Below, in pieces: positions 1-9,837 of a stretch of DNA of 64,000 nt. Origin of the DNA: Cohaesibacter celericrescens. GTDB taxonomy: Bacteria > Pseudomonadota > Alphaproteobacteria > Rhizobiales > Cohaesibacteraceae. Numbering within the stretch: position 1 is the stretch's first letter; every line of letters starts with the position of its first letter. Where the stretch lies: positions 372,001-436,000 of the forward strand of contig NZ_PKUQ01000031.1 in assembly GCF_002866925.1 (NCBI RefSeq). The letters run 5' to 3'. Below the pieces are notes generated by a model. It saw only the letters and a program-made list of their open reading frames with translations, was not told the origin of the DNA and made no database searches. The translations under genes were made by a program, and so were the position numbers.

Positions 1-773
1 ACATCGAGGCGGTTGCCGAAGAAACGCCTGAGAAAATCCTGACGGTACCTATTGATCCTGATAAGGGTGTGACGGTTGATGACGCGCGTCAGATTTGTGA
101 TGCGCTTGGTCTCGCCGATGCGGCCCGCGATGATGGCATTCATTTGTTCCCTCTTCTCTACAAGGCTTTCGTTGAGAAGGACATGGCTCTGCTTGAGATC
201 AACCCGTTGATTGTCATGGAAAATGGCCGTTTGCGTGTGCTTGATGCCAAAATGTCTTTCGATGGCAACGCTTTGTTCCGTCACGCCGACATCATGAAGC
301 TTCGTGATTTGACGGAAGAAGACGGCAAAGAGATCGAAGCCTCCAAATATGATCTGGCTTATGTGGCGCTCGATGGCAATATTGGGTGCATGGTGAACGG
401 TGCAGGTCTTGCGATGGCGACGATGGACATCATCAAGCTTTATGGTGCAGAGCCTGCCAACTTCCTTGATGTGGGTGGCGGTGCGACCACAGAGAAAGTG
501 ACCGCGGCGTTTAAGATCATAACGTCAGATCCAAACGTCAAAGGCATTCTGGTCAACATCTTTGGCGGCATCATGCGTTGCGACATCATTGCGCAGGGTG
601 TTTTGTCCGCTGTTAAAGAAGTCGGCCTTAGCGTGCCTCTTGTGGTGCGCCTCGAAGGTACGCGTGTTGAAGAAGGCAAGAAGCTCATTGATGAGAGTGA
701 TCTCAACGTGATCCCTGCCGATGATCTGAACGACGCAGCGCAGAAAATTGTTGCTGCTGTGAAGGGGGCGTAA
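1..773 (+). CDS. sucC: Succinyl-CoA ligase (ADP-forming) subunit beta, C-terminal part
   Basis: This is the 3' part of the beta subunit of succinyl-CoA synthetase, which converts succinyl-CoA to succinate with nucleotide phosphorylation in the TCA cycle. The frame is open from base 3, so the gene starts before the window. The end of the ATP-grasp domain is visible ([26 protein letters not shown]), followed by the CoA-ligase domain with [18 protein letters not shown] and FLDVGGGA. It ends 4 bases before sucD, with which it forms the alpha-beta enzyme. Identity is certain from the motifs and from the neighbour. Confidence 0.97.
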   Translation, partial: IEAVAEETPEKILTVPIDPDKGVTVDDARQICDALGLADAARDDGIHLFPLLYKAFVEKDMALLEINPLIVMENGRLRVLDAKMSFDGNALFRHADIMKLRDLTEEDGKEIEASKYDLAYVALDGNIGCMVNGAGLAMATMDIIKLYGAEPANFLDVGGGATTEKVTAAFKIITSDPNVKGILVNIFGGIMRCDIIAQGVLSAVKEVGLSVPLVVRLEGTRVEEGKKLIDESDLNVIPADDLNDAAQKIVAAVKGA

Positions 774-777
774 TTCG

Positions 778-1689
778 ATGTCCATTCTTGTAGACAAAGA
801 TACCAAAATCATCGTTCAGGGCCTGACCGGCAAAACCGGCACCTTCCATACGGAACAGGCTCTTGACTATTTCGGCACACAGATGGTTGCTGGTGTTCAT
901 CCTAAAAAGGGTGGCGAAACCTGGACCAGCGGTGTTGAAAGCGCTGCTCAGCTGCCGATCTTTGCCACCGTAAAGGAAGCGAAAGCGGCCACTGGTGCCA
1001 ATGCTTCGGTTGTTTATGTGCCGCCTGCAGGGGCTGGTGCGGCAATCATCGAAGCGATTGAGGCTGACATTCCTTTCATCGTTTGCATCACCGAAGGTAT
1101 TCCGGTTGTTGATATGGTGAAAGTGAAACGTCGCCTTGAGACGTCAAACTCTCGCCTGCTGGGCCCCAACTGCCCCGGTGTTATGACCCCTGATGAATGT
1201 AAAATCGGTATTATGCCCGGTTCAATTTTCAAAAAGGGTTCTGTCGGCATTGTCTCCCGGTCGGGTACTTTGACCTATGAAGCTGTGTTCCAGACCACCA
1301 ACGAAGGTTTGGGGCAATCCACGGCTGTCGGTATTGGTGGCGATCCGGTCAAGGGTACGGAATTTATTGATGTGCTTGATATGTTCCTAGATGACCCTGA
1401 AACGGAATCAATCATTATGATTGGTGAAATCGGTGGTTCTGCTGAAGAAGAAGCGGCTGAGTGGCTCAAAGAACAAGCTGCCAAGGGCCGTAAAAAACCA
1501 ATGGTTGGCTTTATTGCTGGTCGGACTGCGCCTCCTGGCCGTACAATGGGTCATGCGGGTGCCGTGATTTCTGGCGGTAAAGGCGGTGCCGAAGACAAAA
1601 TCGCAGCTATGGAAAACGCAGGAATTCGCGTTTCTCCATCCCCGGCGAGCTTGGGTACCACTTTGGTTGACTTGCTCAGCGGTAAATAA
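778..1689 (+). CDS. sucD: Succinyl-CoA ligase subunit alpha
   Basis: Alpha subunit of succinyl-CoA synthetase, 303 residues, the usual length. It has the N-terminal CoA-binding Rossmann domain ([13 protein letters not shown] near residue 12), SRSGTLTYE in the ligase domain, and the phosphohistidine loop [13 protein letters not shown] near residue 258, where the histidine carries the phosphate during catalysis. The start codon lies just after the sucC stop, with the purine-rich sucC end (gaaggggg) as ribosome binding site, so the two are co-translated. A strong hairpin terminator follows. Confidence 0.98.
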   Translation: MSILVDKDTKIIVQGLTGKTGTFHTEQALDYFGTQMVAGVHPKKGGETWTSGVESAAQLPIFATVKEAKAATGANASVVYVPPAGAGAAIIEAIEADIPFIVCITEGIPVVDMVKVKRRLETSNSRLLGPNCPGVMTPDECKIGIMPGSIFKKGSVGIVSRSGTLTYEAVFQTTNEGLGQSTAVGIGGDPVKGTEFIDVLDMFLDDPETESIIMIGEIGGSAEEEAAEWLKEQAAKGRKKPMVGFIAGRTAPPGRTMGHAGAVISGGKGGAEDKIAAMENAGIRVSPSPASLGTTLVDLLSGK

Positions 1690-1709
1690 AAGCGCGACAC
1701 TATGACACT

Positions 1710-1747
1710 GCCGCGAGGTAAAGTCCGAACTTTACCTCGCGGCTTTC
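1710..1747 (+). terminator. Rho-independent terminator after sucCD
   Basis: A perfect 15-bp stem (arms 1710-1724 and 1729-1743, GCCGCGAGGTAAAGT and its complement) with a 4-nt loop, followed by a short T run. It separates sucCD from sucAB, implying partial or independent expression of the dehydrogenase genes. Confidence 0.8.
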
Positions 1748-1804
1748 CCCTTCCTCCGGCAATGGTGCCGGCGACGAGAAAGAGTGCCGGACGAAGGTTC
1801 GGCT

Positions 1805-4795
1805 ATGGTGGCGATGGCACGTCAGGATGCAAATGAAGCGTTCGCGTTATCTTCCTTTTTGTATGGTGGTAATGCGTCCTATATTGAAGATCTTTATGCC
1901 CGTTATCAGCAAAATCCCGGGTCGGTAAAAGAAGAATGGCAAGTCTTCTTCAGGGATTTACATGATAATCAGGGTGATGTTCTTGCAAGCGCCCGTGGCG
2001 CCTCGTGGGGCCGGGCTGATTGGCCGCTTCCTGCGTCTGGTGACATGGTTTCTGCGTTGGGAGACTTTGGTGTTGACGAGCAGGCGCTTAGCGCAAAGCT
2101 GAAAGGCAAGGCTCAATCGCAAGGTGTTGAGCTCAGCGATGAAGCGGTGCAACAGGCGACTCGCGACTCGGTTCGGGCCCTGATGATGATTCGCGCCTAT
2201 CGTATGCGCGGCCATTTTCATGCCGATCTTGACCCGCTCAAGATCGCGGAGCGGCAAGATCACGAAGAATTGCATCCGACCTCATACGGCTTCACCGAGG
2301 CGGACTATAGCCGCAAGATTTTCATTGACCATGTGTTGGGCCTTGAATTTGCAACCATTCCCGAAATGCTCGAAATTCTGCGGCGGACTTATTGTTCGAC
2401 GTTGGGTGTCGAGTTTATGCATATTTCCGATCCGGCCGAAAAAAGCTGGATTCAGGAGCGCATCGAAGGGCCGGACAAGCATATTGAATTTACCCATGAG
2501 GGTAAAAAAGCCATTCTCTACAAACTTGTCGAAGCTGAAGGCTTTGAGAAGTTTCTTGATCTTAAATACACTGGCACCAAGCGGTTTGGCCTTGATGGTG
2601 GTGAAGCGCTGATCCCTGCACTGGAGCAAATCATCAAACGTGGCGGTGCTATGGGGGTGCAAGAGATTGTGCTCGGTATGGCCCACCGTGGTCGTTTGAA
2701 TGTGCTTAGCCAAGTGATGGGCAAGCCGCATCGCGCCATTTTCCACGAATTCAAAGGCGGGTCTTATACCCCTGATGATGTGGAAGGATCGGGCGATGTG
2801 AAATATCATTTGGGCGCATCTTCGGATCGCTCGTTCGATGATAACAATGTGCATTTGTCACTGACTGCCAACCCCTCTCACCTTGAGATCGTCAATCCGG
2901 TTGTTTTGGGCAAAGCGCGCGCCAAGCAAGATCAGATTGCCGCCGGTGACGGGCCCTTTATCGATACCACCGAAGTGGGCCGCACAACGGTGCTGCCGTT
3001 GTTGTTGCACGGAGATGCAGCCTTTGCAGGGCAAGGTGTTGTCGCTGAATGTTTGGGGCTTTCGGGCCTGCGTGGCCATAAAACTGGTGGATCGATCCAC
3101 TTTATTATCAACAACCAGATTGGCTTTACGACCAATCCGCGTTTTTCGCGCTCTTCGCCCTATCCTTCCGATCTGGCCAAGATGATCGAAGCACCAATTT
3201 TGCATTGTAACGGGGATGACCCCGAATCTGTGGTGTTTGCCGCCAAGATCGCGACGGAGTTCCGTCAATTGTTTGGCAAACCCGTCGTTATCGACATGTT
3301 CTGTTATCGCCGGTTTGGGCACAATGAGGGTGATGAGCCTGCGTTTACCCAGCCGTTGATGTATAAGCAGATCCGTCAGCATCCAACCAGCCTGCAGCTT
3401 TACGCAGACAAGCTGATTGCGGACGGGGTGATCACGGCTGAAGATCTCGAAGGCATGCGTGCGGATGTGCGCAAAGTCCTGGACGAAGAGTTCGAAGCTG
3501 GGCAGTCTTTCTCGCCGAACAAAGCCGATTGGTTCGATGGCAAATGGGCTGGCCTTACGACTGCCAGTGCCGAGGATGATCGTCGGTCCGGAGATACCGG
3601 TGTTGAAGTGGAAGACTTGCGGGCCATTGGCGCCAAGCTGACAGGCATTCCGGAAGACTTCAATGTGCATCGTACGATCAAACGGTTCCTGACCAACCGC
3701 GCAACAATGATGGAAACCGGTGACGGTATCGATTGGGCAACGGCTGAATCTCTGGCCTTTGGATCGTTGGTCAAAGAAGGGCATCCGGTTCGTTTGTCCG
3801 GACAGGATTGTGAACGTGGGACTTTCTCCCAGCGTCACACGGTGCTGTATGATCAACAGGACGAAAGTCGCTACATTCCGCTCAACCATATTGCCGATGG
3901 GCAAGAGCGTTATGAAGTGATCAACTCTATGTTGTCCGAAGAAGCTGTGCTTGGCTTTGAATATGGCTATACGCTGGCTGAACCGAATGGTTTGACCTTG
4001 TGGGAAGGCCAGTTCGGTGACTTTGCCAATGGCGCGCAGGTGGTGTTTGACCAATTCCTGACGTCGGGCGAACGAAAATGGTTGCGCGCATCTGCTCTGA
4101 CCGTTCTGTTGCCTCATGGTTATGAAGGCCAGGGCCCTGAACATAGTTCTGCACGACTTGAGCGCTTCTTACAGTCCTGCGCGGAAGACAATATTCAGGT
4201 AGCAAACTGCACCACACCTGCTAACTATTTCCACATTCTGCGGCGTCAAGTGAAGCGGTCATTCCGTAAACCACTTATTTTGATGACACCCAAAAGCCTG
4301 TTGCGTCACAAGCGTGCGGTTTCCAATTTAGCCGAACTGGGTGCTGGCAGTACATTCCACCGTGTTTTGTGGGATGATGCAGAGATCCGCCCGAAGCAGG
4401 AAATCAAGCTGGCATCGGATGACAAGATCCGTCGTGTCATTCTGTGTACTGGTAAAGTCTATTACGATCTGTATGAAGAGCGTGAGAAGCGCGGCATCAA
4501 TGATGTCTATTTGATGCGCATCGAACAGCTTTATCCATTCCCTGCCAAAACACTGATCAAAGAACTGTCGCGCTTTAAGCAGGCAGACATGGTTTGGTGT
4601 CAGGAAGAGCCGAAAAACCAGGGTGCCTGGTTCTTCATTGAGCCTTATATGGAATGGGTGCTGAACCAGATTGAGGCGAAGATCAAACGGCCTTCCTACG
4701 TGGGCCGTCCTGCTTCCGCTGCAACCGCTACCGGCCTCATGAGCAAGCATCTTGCTCAATTGCAGGCCTTCCTTGATGATGCGTTCGCCGAGTAA
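1805..4795 (+). CDS. sucA: 2-oxoglutarate dehydrogenase E1 component
   Basis: Thiamine-diphosphate-dependent E1 of the 2-oxoglutarate dehydrogenase complex, about 996 residues. It decarboxylates 2-oxoglutarate and passes the succinyl group to the lipoyl arm of E2 (sucB). The N-terminal E2-binding segment (FLYGGNASYIEDLY), the E1 core (MAHRGRLNVL, SLTANPSHLE, HGDAAFAGQG) and the transketolase-like C-terminal half (EGQFGDFANGAQ, LPHGYEGQGPEHSSAR) are all present. I prefer the ATG at 1805, preceded by GAAGG at 7-nt spacing. A GTG at 1784 and an ATG at 1814 are alternatives; family proteins usually begin close to the MARQ at 1814. Confidence 0.97.
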   Translation: MVAMARQDANEAFALSSFLYGGNASYIEDLYARYQQNPGSVKEEWQVFFRDLHDNQGDVLASARGASWGRADWPLPASGDMVSALGDFGVDEQALSAKLKGKAQSQGVELSDEAVQQATRDSVRALMMIRAYRMRGHFHADLDPLKIAERQDHEELHPTSYGFTEADYSRKIFIDHVLGLEFATIPEMLEILRRTYCSTLGVEFMHISDPAEKSWIQERIEGPDKHIEFTHEGKKAILYKLVEAEGFEKFLDLKYTGTKRFGLDGGEALIPALEQIIKRGGAMGVQEIVLGMAHRGRLNVLSQVMGKPHRAIFHEFKGGSYTPDDVEGSGDVKYHLGASSDRSFDDNNVHLSLTANPSHLEIVNPVVLGKARAKQDQIAAGDGPFIDTTEVGRTTVLPLLLHGDAAFAGQGVVAECLGLSGLRGHKTGGSIHFIINNQIGFTTNPRFSRSSPYPSDLAKMIEAPILHCNGDDPESVVFAAKIATEFRQLFGKPVVIDMFCYRRFGHNEGDEPAFTQPLMYKQIRQHPTSLQLYADKLIADGVITAEDLEGMRADVRKVLDEEFEAGQSFSPNKADWFDGKWAGLTTASAEDDRRSGDTGVEVEDLRAIGAKLTGIPEDFNVHRTIKRFLTNRATMMETGDGIDWATAESLAFGSLVKEGHPVRLSGQDCERGTFSQRHTVLYDQQDESRYIPLNHIADGQERYEVINSMLSEEAVLGFEYGYTLAEPNGLTLWEGQFGDFANGAQVVFDQFLTSGERKWLRASALTVLLPHGYEGQGPEHSSARLERFLQSCAEDNIQVANCTTPANYFHILRRQVKRSFRKPLILMTPKSLLRHKRAVSNLAELGAGSTFHRVLWDDAEIRPKQEIKLASDDKIRRVILCTGKVYYDLYEEREKRGINDVYLMRIEQLYPFPAKTLIKELSRFKQADMVWCQEEPKNQGAWFFIEPYMEWVLNQIEAKIKRPSYVGRPASAATATGLMSKHLAQLQAFLDDAFAE

Positions 4796-4833
4796 CCGGC
4801 TGACCTAGACGATACAAATGTGAGAAATAACAA

Positions 4834-6060
4834 ATGGCTACGGAAATCAAAGTCCCAACTTTGGGCGAGTCTGTGACCGAAGCAACCATCGGTCAGTGGT
4901 TTAAGAAAACAGGTGAAGCGGTGCAGGCCGATGAGCCTCTTGTGGAACTGGAAACCGATAAAGTGACCATCGAAGTGCCAGCTCCTGTGGCTGGTACTAT
5001 GGGTGACATTGTTGCTGCGGAAGGTGAAACTGTCGAAGTTGGCTCTCTGCTTGCGATGTTGATGGAAGGTGCTGGCGCAGCCGCACCTGCGCCGGCCGCT
5101 GCTGCTAAGCCGTCCGACGCTGAACCAACGGCCCCAGCTGCTGCTGCACCTGTAGCACCAAGCTCAATGCCTCCTGCTCCAGCTGCTGCCAAAATGCTTG
5201 CCGAGAAAAAAGTTGACGCATCCGCTGTTGCTGGTTCGGGTGTGCGCGGTCAAGTTCTTAAAGGCGATGTAATCAACGCAATTGCAGCTGGTGCTACTGC
5301 ACCTGCCGCCGCTGTTGCTGCTCCTGTCGCTAGCCGACCGGCATCTGTCGCAGAAGACGCTGTGCGAGAAGAGCGTGTTCGCATGACAAAATTGCGTCAG
5401 ACTATTGCGCGCCGTTTGAAAGATGCTCAGAACACTGCTGCCATGCTGACTACGTTTAATGACGTTGACATGTCCGCAGTGATGAATCTGCGCAAAGAAT
5501 ACAAAGATCTGTTCGAGAAAAAACACGGTGTACGTCTTGGCTTCATGGGATTTTTCGCCAAGGCTGTCTGTCAGGCCCTGAAAGAAATTCCGGCTGTTAA
5601 TGCCGAGATCGACGGCACAGATCTTGTTTACAAGAATTTTGTGCATTTGGGTGTTGCGGTTGGTTCGCCACGTGGTCTTGTTGTACCTGTAGTGCGTGAT
5701 GCGGACCAAATGTCTATCGCCGAAATCGAGAAGTCCATTGGAGAGTTCGGACGTCGTGCGCGTGACGGTCAATTGACCATTGCAGAAATGCAGGGCGGTA
5801 CCTTCACCGTTTCCAACGGGGGTGTCTATGGCTCTATGATGTCGACGCCTATCCTCAACGCACCGCAGTCCGGTATTCTGGGTATGCATCGCATTGAAGA
5901 TCGTCCTGTTGTGCGGAATGGTGAAATAGTCATTCGTCCCATGATGTATCTGGCTTTGTCCTATGATCACCGGGTCGTTGATGGCAAAGAAGCCGTGACG
6001 TTCCTCGTTCGGATCAAAGAAGGTCTAGAAGATCCTCAGCGTTTGGTGTTGGATCTTTAA
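4834..6060 (+). CDS. sucB: Dihydrolipoyllysine-residue succinyltransferase (E2 of 2-oxoglutarate dehydrogenase)
   Basis: E2 core of the 2-oxoglutarate dehydrogenase complex, 408 residues. One lipoyl domain (residues 1-77; lipoylated lysine in [13 protein letters not shown]) is followed by an Ala/Pro-rich linker and a peripheral E1/E3-binding domain (about 115-150, [11 protein letters not shown]). The C-terminal acyltransferase domain ends with the catalytic motif [10 protein letters not shown] (His and Asp). It lies 38 bases after sucA in the same orientation, and its E3 partner lpdA lies two genes on. A single lipoyl domain is typical of the succinyltransferase rather than the acetyltransferase. 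Confidence 0.97.
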   Translation: MATEIKVPTLGESVTEATIGQWFKKTGEAVQADEPLVELETDKVTIEVPAPVAGTMGDIVAAEGETVEVGSLLAMLMEGAGAAAPAPAAAAKPSDAEPTAPAAAAPVAPSSMPPAPAAAKMLAEKKVDASAVAGSGVRGQVLKGDVINAIAAGATAPAAAVAAPVASRPASVAEDAVREERVRMTKLRQTIARRLKDAQNTAAMLTTFNDVDMSAVMNLRKEYKDLFEKKHGVRLGFMGFFAKAVCQALKEIPAVNAEIDGTDLVYKNFVHLGVAVGSPRGLVVPVVRDADQMSIAEIEKSIGEFGRRARDGQLTIAEMQGGTFTVSNGGVYGSMMSTPILNAPQSGILGMHRIEDRPVVRNGEIVIRPMMYLALSYDHRVVDGKEAVTFLVRIKEGLEDPQRLVLDL

Positions 6061-6074
6061 GCTTTAATCATTCG

Positions 6075-6104
6075 AGACGGGGCAGTTGATGCCCCGTTTC
6101 TGTT
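6075..6104 (+). terminator. Probable terminator after sucB
   Basis: Stem ACGGGGC (6077-6083) / GCCCCGT (6091-6097) with a 7-nt loop, then TTCTGTTT. The T tract is imperfect, so readthrough into the membrane protein and lpdA is possible. Confidence 0.55.
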
Positions 6105-6121
6105 TGGTTCGATGGTGTGAT

Positions 6122-6571
6122 ATGGGGCGTTCTCAGACGCTTAAGAAAGGCGAGAGATTGGCCGTTTCTTTAAAAATTGGAAGTTGGCTTTGTGCCTTCT
6201 TCGTGATTTTTTCAGCCCTCGTTTGGCTGATTGGCGGATTTCTCGTTTCTAGTGCGATATCAAACAATGCTGCAACGGTGTCGGGATTGGAATTGATCCC
6301 CCAGATTTTCTGGCCTGTACGGGCGATTGTCTCGGCGCTGGGGGTTGTTGGTGCCATCATTCTTGTTTTGTCACGCCCGTCCTTTTTTCGGGTGTTGTCC
6401 GTCTGGTTTGCTTCCGAGTTGGCGCTCGTTGCGTGGCTTTATGCGACCGGTTTTCTTGTTTCTCAATTCGATAGTCTGGATAGCGTACGCAATTTGGTCA
6501 TTTTGCAGATATGCGGTTTCTGCGTTGTGCTGTTTGCGTGGGTGAAGCACAATGTGCTCTATCGATCTTAG
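6122..6571 (+). CDS. Small four-helix inner-membrane protein of unknown function
   Basis: I do not recognise this 149-residue protein. It has a basic N-terminus (GRSQTLKKGERL) and four hydrophobic segments (about residues 19-45, 60-82, 88-112 and 122-140), so it should be integral to the inner membrane. There are no conserved polar motifs. It sits between sucB and lpdA, with its 3' end 20 bases before lpdA, so it is probably co-transcribed with the dehydrogenase genes. The ATG at 6122 is chosen because the only upstream in-frame starts (TTG 6086, ATG 6089) fall in the preceding hairpin; its ribosome binding site is weak. Confidence 0.6.
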   Translation: MGRSQTLKKGERLAVSLKIGSWLCAFFVIFSALVWLIGGFLVSSAISNNAATVSGLELIPQIFWPVRAIVSALGVVGAIILVLSRPSFFRVLSVWFASELALVAWLYATGFLVSQFDSLDSVRNLVILQICGFCVVLFAWVKHNVLYRS

Positions 6572-6591
6572 TTCCCTCAGGAGTGAACAAA

Positions 6592-7992
6592 ATGTCTTAT
6601 GATCTTGTTGTGATTGGTACGGGCCCCGGCGGCTATGTTTGTGCTATCCGCGCCGCGCAGCTCGGCTTGAAAGTGGCTGTTGTTGAAAAACGAAAAACCC
6701 ACGGCGGCACTTGTTTGAATGTGGGGTGTATTCCTTCTAAGGCCTTATTGCATGCCTCTGAGCTGTTCGAAGAGGCTGGGCATGATTTTGCCAATATGGG
6801 CATCAAGGTTGGCACCCCTGAACTGGATCTCAAGGCCATGATGGGGCACAAAAATGAAGTCGTTGACAGCAATGTGACTGGCGTGAATTTTTTGCTCAAG
6901 AAAAACAAGATCGATGTTTTTCACGGTTTGGGTAAAATTCTTGCTGCTGGCAAAGTGCAAGTCACGCCGGATGAGGGCGATGAACAAACGCTTGATGCCA
7001 AGAATATCGTCATTGCGACTGGTTCTGACGTGGCCAATCTGCCCGGCATCGAAATAGATGAAAAACAGATTGTATCTTCCACTGGCGCGCTGGAGCTGGA
7101 CAAGGTGCCTGGCAAACTGATCGTGGTTGGTGCTGGCGTGATTGGGCTTGAGCTTGGCTCAGTCTGGCGTCGTTTGGGCTCTGAAGTGACGGTTGTTGAG
7201 TATTTGGATCGTATTTTGCCCGGTATGGATGGCGAGATCGTCAAAAATGCCCAGCGCATGTTTAAAAAGCAGGGCTTTGATTTCAAACTCGGCTCCAAGG
7301 TTACCGGCGTTAAAAAAGACAAAAAAGGCCTCAAGGTTACAATTGAGCCTGCTGCCGGTGGCGATGCATCGCAGTTAGACGCAGATGTGGTTTTGGTCGC
7401 GATTGGTCGCCGTCCTTACACCGACGGTCTGGGCCTTGAAGAGGTTGGTGTAGCTCTGGATGACCGCGGTCGCGTGGCGACGGACGGACATTTCAAAACC
7501 AATATAGACGGTATCTATGCAATTGGTGATGTGATCGTCGGACCAATGCTGGCACATAAGGCTGAAGATGACGGCGTTGCGCTGGCCGAAATTCTGGTCG
7601 GTCAGGCTGGGCATGTTGATTATAATCTTGTCCCGGGTGTTGTTTATACCATGCCGGAAATTGCGGTTATCGGTCAGACTGAAGAACAGCTGAAAGACGC
7701 TGGTATTGCCTACAATGTTGGCAAATTCCCCTTCACCGCCAATGGCCGCGCCAAAGCGCAGCGCCATACGGACGGGTTTGTTAAGATTTTGGCTGACAAG
7801 GCCAGTGACAAGGTTCTGGGTGTCCATATGATTGGCGCAGGGGTTGGCGAGTTGATCCACGAGACATCCGTGCTGATGGCCTTCTCTGGCTCTGCAGAGG
7901 ATTTGGCGCGCACCATCCATGCCCATCCAACGCTGTCAGAAGCCGTAAAAGAAGCGGCCTTCGCAGTCGACAAACGCGCAATCCATATGTGA
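6592..7992 (+). CDS. lpdA: Dihydrolipoyl dehydrogenase (E3)
   Basis: FAD-dependent E3 of the 2-oxo acid dehydrogenase complexes, about 466 residues. It reoxidises dihydrolipoamide and reduces NAD+. The FAD-binding motif GTGPGGYVCAIRAAQLG, the redox-active disulfide (GGTCLNVGCIPSKALL, two Cys four residues apart), the NAD-binding GAGVIGLELGSVW and the C-terminal dimerisation motif HAHPTLSEA are present. The ATG at 6592 follows CAGGAG; longer in-frame starts would overlap the upstream gene. A terminator follows directly. Confidence 0.97.
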   Translation: MSYDLVVIGTGPGGYVCAIRAAQLGLKVAVVEKRKTHGGTCLNVGCIPSKALLHASELFEEAGHDFANMGIKVGTPELDLKAMMGHKNEVVDSNVTGVNFLLKKNKIDVFHGLGKILAAGKVQVTPDEGDEQTLDAKNIVIATGSDVANLPGIEIDEKQIVSSTGALELDKVPGKLIVVGAGVIGLELGSVWRRLGSEVTVVEYLDRILPGMDGEIVKNAQRMFKKQGFDFKLGSKVTGVKKDKKGLKVTIEPAAGGDASQLDADVVLVAIGRRPYTDGLGLEEVGVALDDRGRVATDGHFKTNIDGIYAIGDVIVGPMLAHKAEDDGVALAEILVGQAGHVDYNLVPGVVYTMPEIAVIGQTEEQLKDAGIAYNVGKFPFTANGRAKAQRHTDGFVKILADKASDKVLGVHMIGAGVGELIHETSVLMAFSGSAEDLARTIHAHPTLSEAVKEAAFAVDKRAIHM

Positions 7993-8024
7993 GCCCGTTC
8001 AGGGGATGGCAATCAACCGTTAGG

Positions 8025-8054
8025 AAAAGGCTGCTGTTTGGCAGCCTTTTTTTC
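8025..8054 (+). terminator. Rho-independent terminator after lpdA
   Basis: Stem AGGCTGC (8028-8034) / GCAGCCT (8041-8047), 6-nt loop, followed by seven T. It closes the suc-lpd cluster, against the convergent gene at 8069. Confidence 0.85.
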
Positions 8055-8068
8055 AAACGGAGGGTCTT

Positions 8069-8479
8069 TTATTTTTTCCATAAAACGAAAGAGCGGTTGC
8101 CGTTTGGTTTCCGGGAATCGTGGAAGTCGTCCAAAACTTTGGCATCCATGCGTCGTCCGTTGATGGAGACTGTTACTGTGCGCTTGGCATAAAATGTGTT
8201 GTAGCTAACGGTCAGTCGATTGCCACTTGTCTCTTTGGCAATGGCGCGGCCCCAAGTGCAATCTCGTGGTGCGCAAGCGGTGTATGTTTTAACCTGAATA
8301 TGAGGCACTGTTTCGGCTGTGCAGATTTCCCGGATTTCCAGTTTGGTGATGTCCGATTTGTATCCGGCGAATGGGTTGACCCAAGTGCCTAGAGACAGGG
8401 ACTGGATACACCCTCCGGCTTGTCCGTTGGCAGTTGTTGCCAAAAGAGCGAAGAGTAATATTGCGGCCCGATACATCAT
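8069..8479 (-). CDS. Small secreted protein, unknown function
   Basis: A 136-residue protein I do not recognise. Residues 1-21 form a clear signal peptide (MMYRAAILLFALLATTANGQA), and the mature part has four cysteines (GGC, REICT, TACAP, RDCTW), which would suit two periplasmic disulfides. It ends in a basic segment (DSRKPNGNRSFVLWKK). Two adjacent ATG codons are preceded by CGGAGGAAA, a good ribosome binding site. It stands alone, convergent with lpdA. The 271 bases upstream (8480-8750) hold no gene; they presumably carry its promoter, but I see no convincing -10/-35. Confidence 0.65.
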   Translation of the reverse strand: MMYRAAILLFALLATTANGQAGGCIQSLSLGTWVNPFAGYKSDITKLEIREICTAETVPHIQVKTYTACAPRDCTWGRAIAKETSGNRLTVSYNTFYAKRTVTVSINGRRMDAKVLDDFHDSRKPNGNRSFVLWKK

Positions 8480-8750
8480 CAGTTTCCTCCGGAATTTCGA
8501 TTGTTGCTAGCCCGACAGTAGGACGGATGTCTTGGATGTGGGTGCAAGCAAAGGAATGGTTTGGGAACCGTTTAGTCTTTCATATAGTGATTTATTGATC
8601 CAATTTTTCTGCAAAAGATCCTCGTACAGCACCGTTCGCGGCACTTGGTAATGACCCTATCATAATTGTGTTACGGCGCTGTTAATAGAACCATAAGATT
8701 TGGTTTGTTTTGGATGAGTCTTTAATACCGAATTCCTCGCACTTCGTGGT

Positions 8751-9713
8751 TCAGGAACGAGGATGTGCTTTTTGGTAAATATCCATCAATTCGGACATTT
8801 CTACCTCGGTATAGCTTTGTGTGGTGGACAGGCTGGCGTGGCCCAGAAGCTCTTGGATGGTGCGCAGGTCGCCGCCATTGGCCAAAAGATGCGTGGCAAA
8901 AGAATGCCGCAAACCATGTGGCGTTGCGCTGTCGGGCAAACCAAGTGCCCCGCGCATTGTTTCGACGGTTTTTTGCACGATGCGTGGGCTGAGTGGACCG
9001 CCACGGACGCCTCGGAACATCGGCTCATCGGGTTTTAGCTCAAACGGGCAGAGCGAAACATAATGATCCAGAGCCTTTTGCACCACGGGCAAGACGGGAA
9101 GTCGGCGTTGCTTTCCTCCTTTGCCGGTGACCGTCAGGGCATCCTGTCCAGAGAAGGGGGCTGTCTTGAGGGTCAAGGCCAGCGCTTCGGAAATCCGCAA
9201 ACCAACTGCATAGAGCAATAACAGCACGGTGCTGTCACGGGCCGTGACCCATGCCTCGGTTGCTAGCGACTGGCTCGGGTCGACCAGCATTCTGGCTTTA
9301 TCCATTGTCAGGGGTTTGGGAAGAGATTTCGAATATTTGGGCGTTTGAATGGCATTGAAGGGTGCAGAGGTTGCTTGCCCGCGATCTTCTAGATGACGGA
9401 CGAAAGATCGGACGCCGGCCATGATGCGCGCAAGGGAGCGCGATGTGATACCTGTCTTGCGGCGCTTGGCCATGAAGGCGCGAATGTCAGCAGGGCGAAG
9501 CGATGGGAAATGAGATAAATCAGCAGGCTCGCCCATGTGTGCTGTTAGAAAGCTGAGGAACTGATCCAAGTCCCGATCATAGGCTTGCAATGTTGCTTGT
9601 GACAGACGGCGCTCATTTGCAAGGCTTTGCAGCCATGCTTGTTGAGATTGGCGCAAGGCTGGTGTGGCGATAATAAGCGGTGCATTGCCTGTTGCTGCCG
9701 TTTTGGGGGCCAT
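8751..9713 (-). CDS. xerC: Tyrosine site-specific recombinase XerC
   Basis: Chromosome-dimer resolving tyrosine recombinase, 320 residues. The N-terminal SAM-like core-binding domain (about 20-125) is followed by the catalytic domain with the expected residues: Arg in GLRISEAL, Lys in TGKGGKQRRLPV, His-x-x-Arg in HGLRHSFATHLL, His in LGHASLSTTQ and the Tyr nucleophile in QSYTEV. XerC rather than XerD is inferred from length and from the position near priA, common in Rhizobiales. It acts with XerD at dif. Confidence 0.9.
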   Translation of the reverse strand: MAPKTAATGNAPLIIATPALRQSQQAWLQSLANERRLSQATLQAYDRDLDQFLSFLTAHMGEPADLSHFPSLRPADIRAFMAKRRKTGITSRSLARIMAGVRSFVRHLEDRGQATSAPFNAIQTPKYSKSLPKPLTMDKARMLVDPSQSLATEAWVTARDSTVLLLLYAVGLRISEALALTLKTAPFSGQDALTVTGKGGKQRRLPVLPVVQKALDHYVSLCPFELKPDEPMFRGVRGGPLSPRIVQKTVETMRGALGLPDSATPHGLRHSFATHLLANGGDLRTIQELLGHASLSTTQSYTEVEMSELMDIYQKAHPRS

Positions 9714-9754
9714 GTTGGTCTCTATCCGGTCCGAATGGCGTTCAGGGTGTTGCG

Positions 9755-9790
9755 AATCAAAAACCCCGATGCCTTATTCAAACATCGGGG
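9755..9790 (-). terminator. Rho-independent terminator after the aldolase gene
   Basis: Read on the minus strand: CCCCGATG, 11-nt loop, CATCGGGG (plus-strand arms 9764-9771 and 9783-9790), then TTTTTGATT. It lies about 50 bases past the stop of the gene at 9838. Confidence 0.85.
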
Positions 9791-9837
9791 ATAAGCTTTA
9801 CTCAACATTTAAGGCGATAGCCTGATGGCTTTTGCCC

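Noticed and set aside
2858-4144. Long minus-strand open frame (428 codons) inside sucA
   Set aside because: Lies wholly antisense to an unambiguous sucA; no domain, start signal or family pattern. Antisense frames of this kind are common opposite biased codons.
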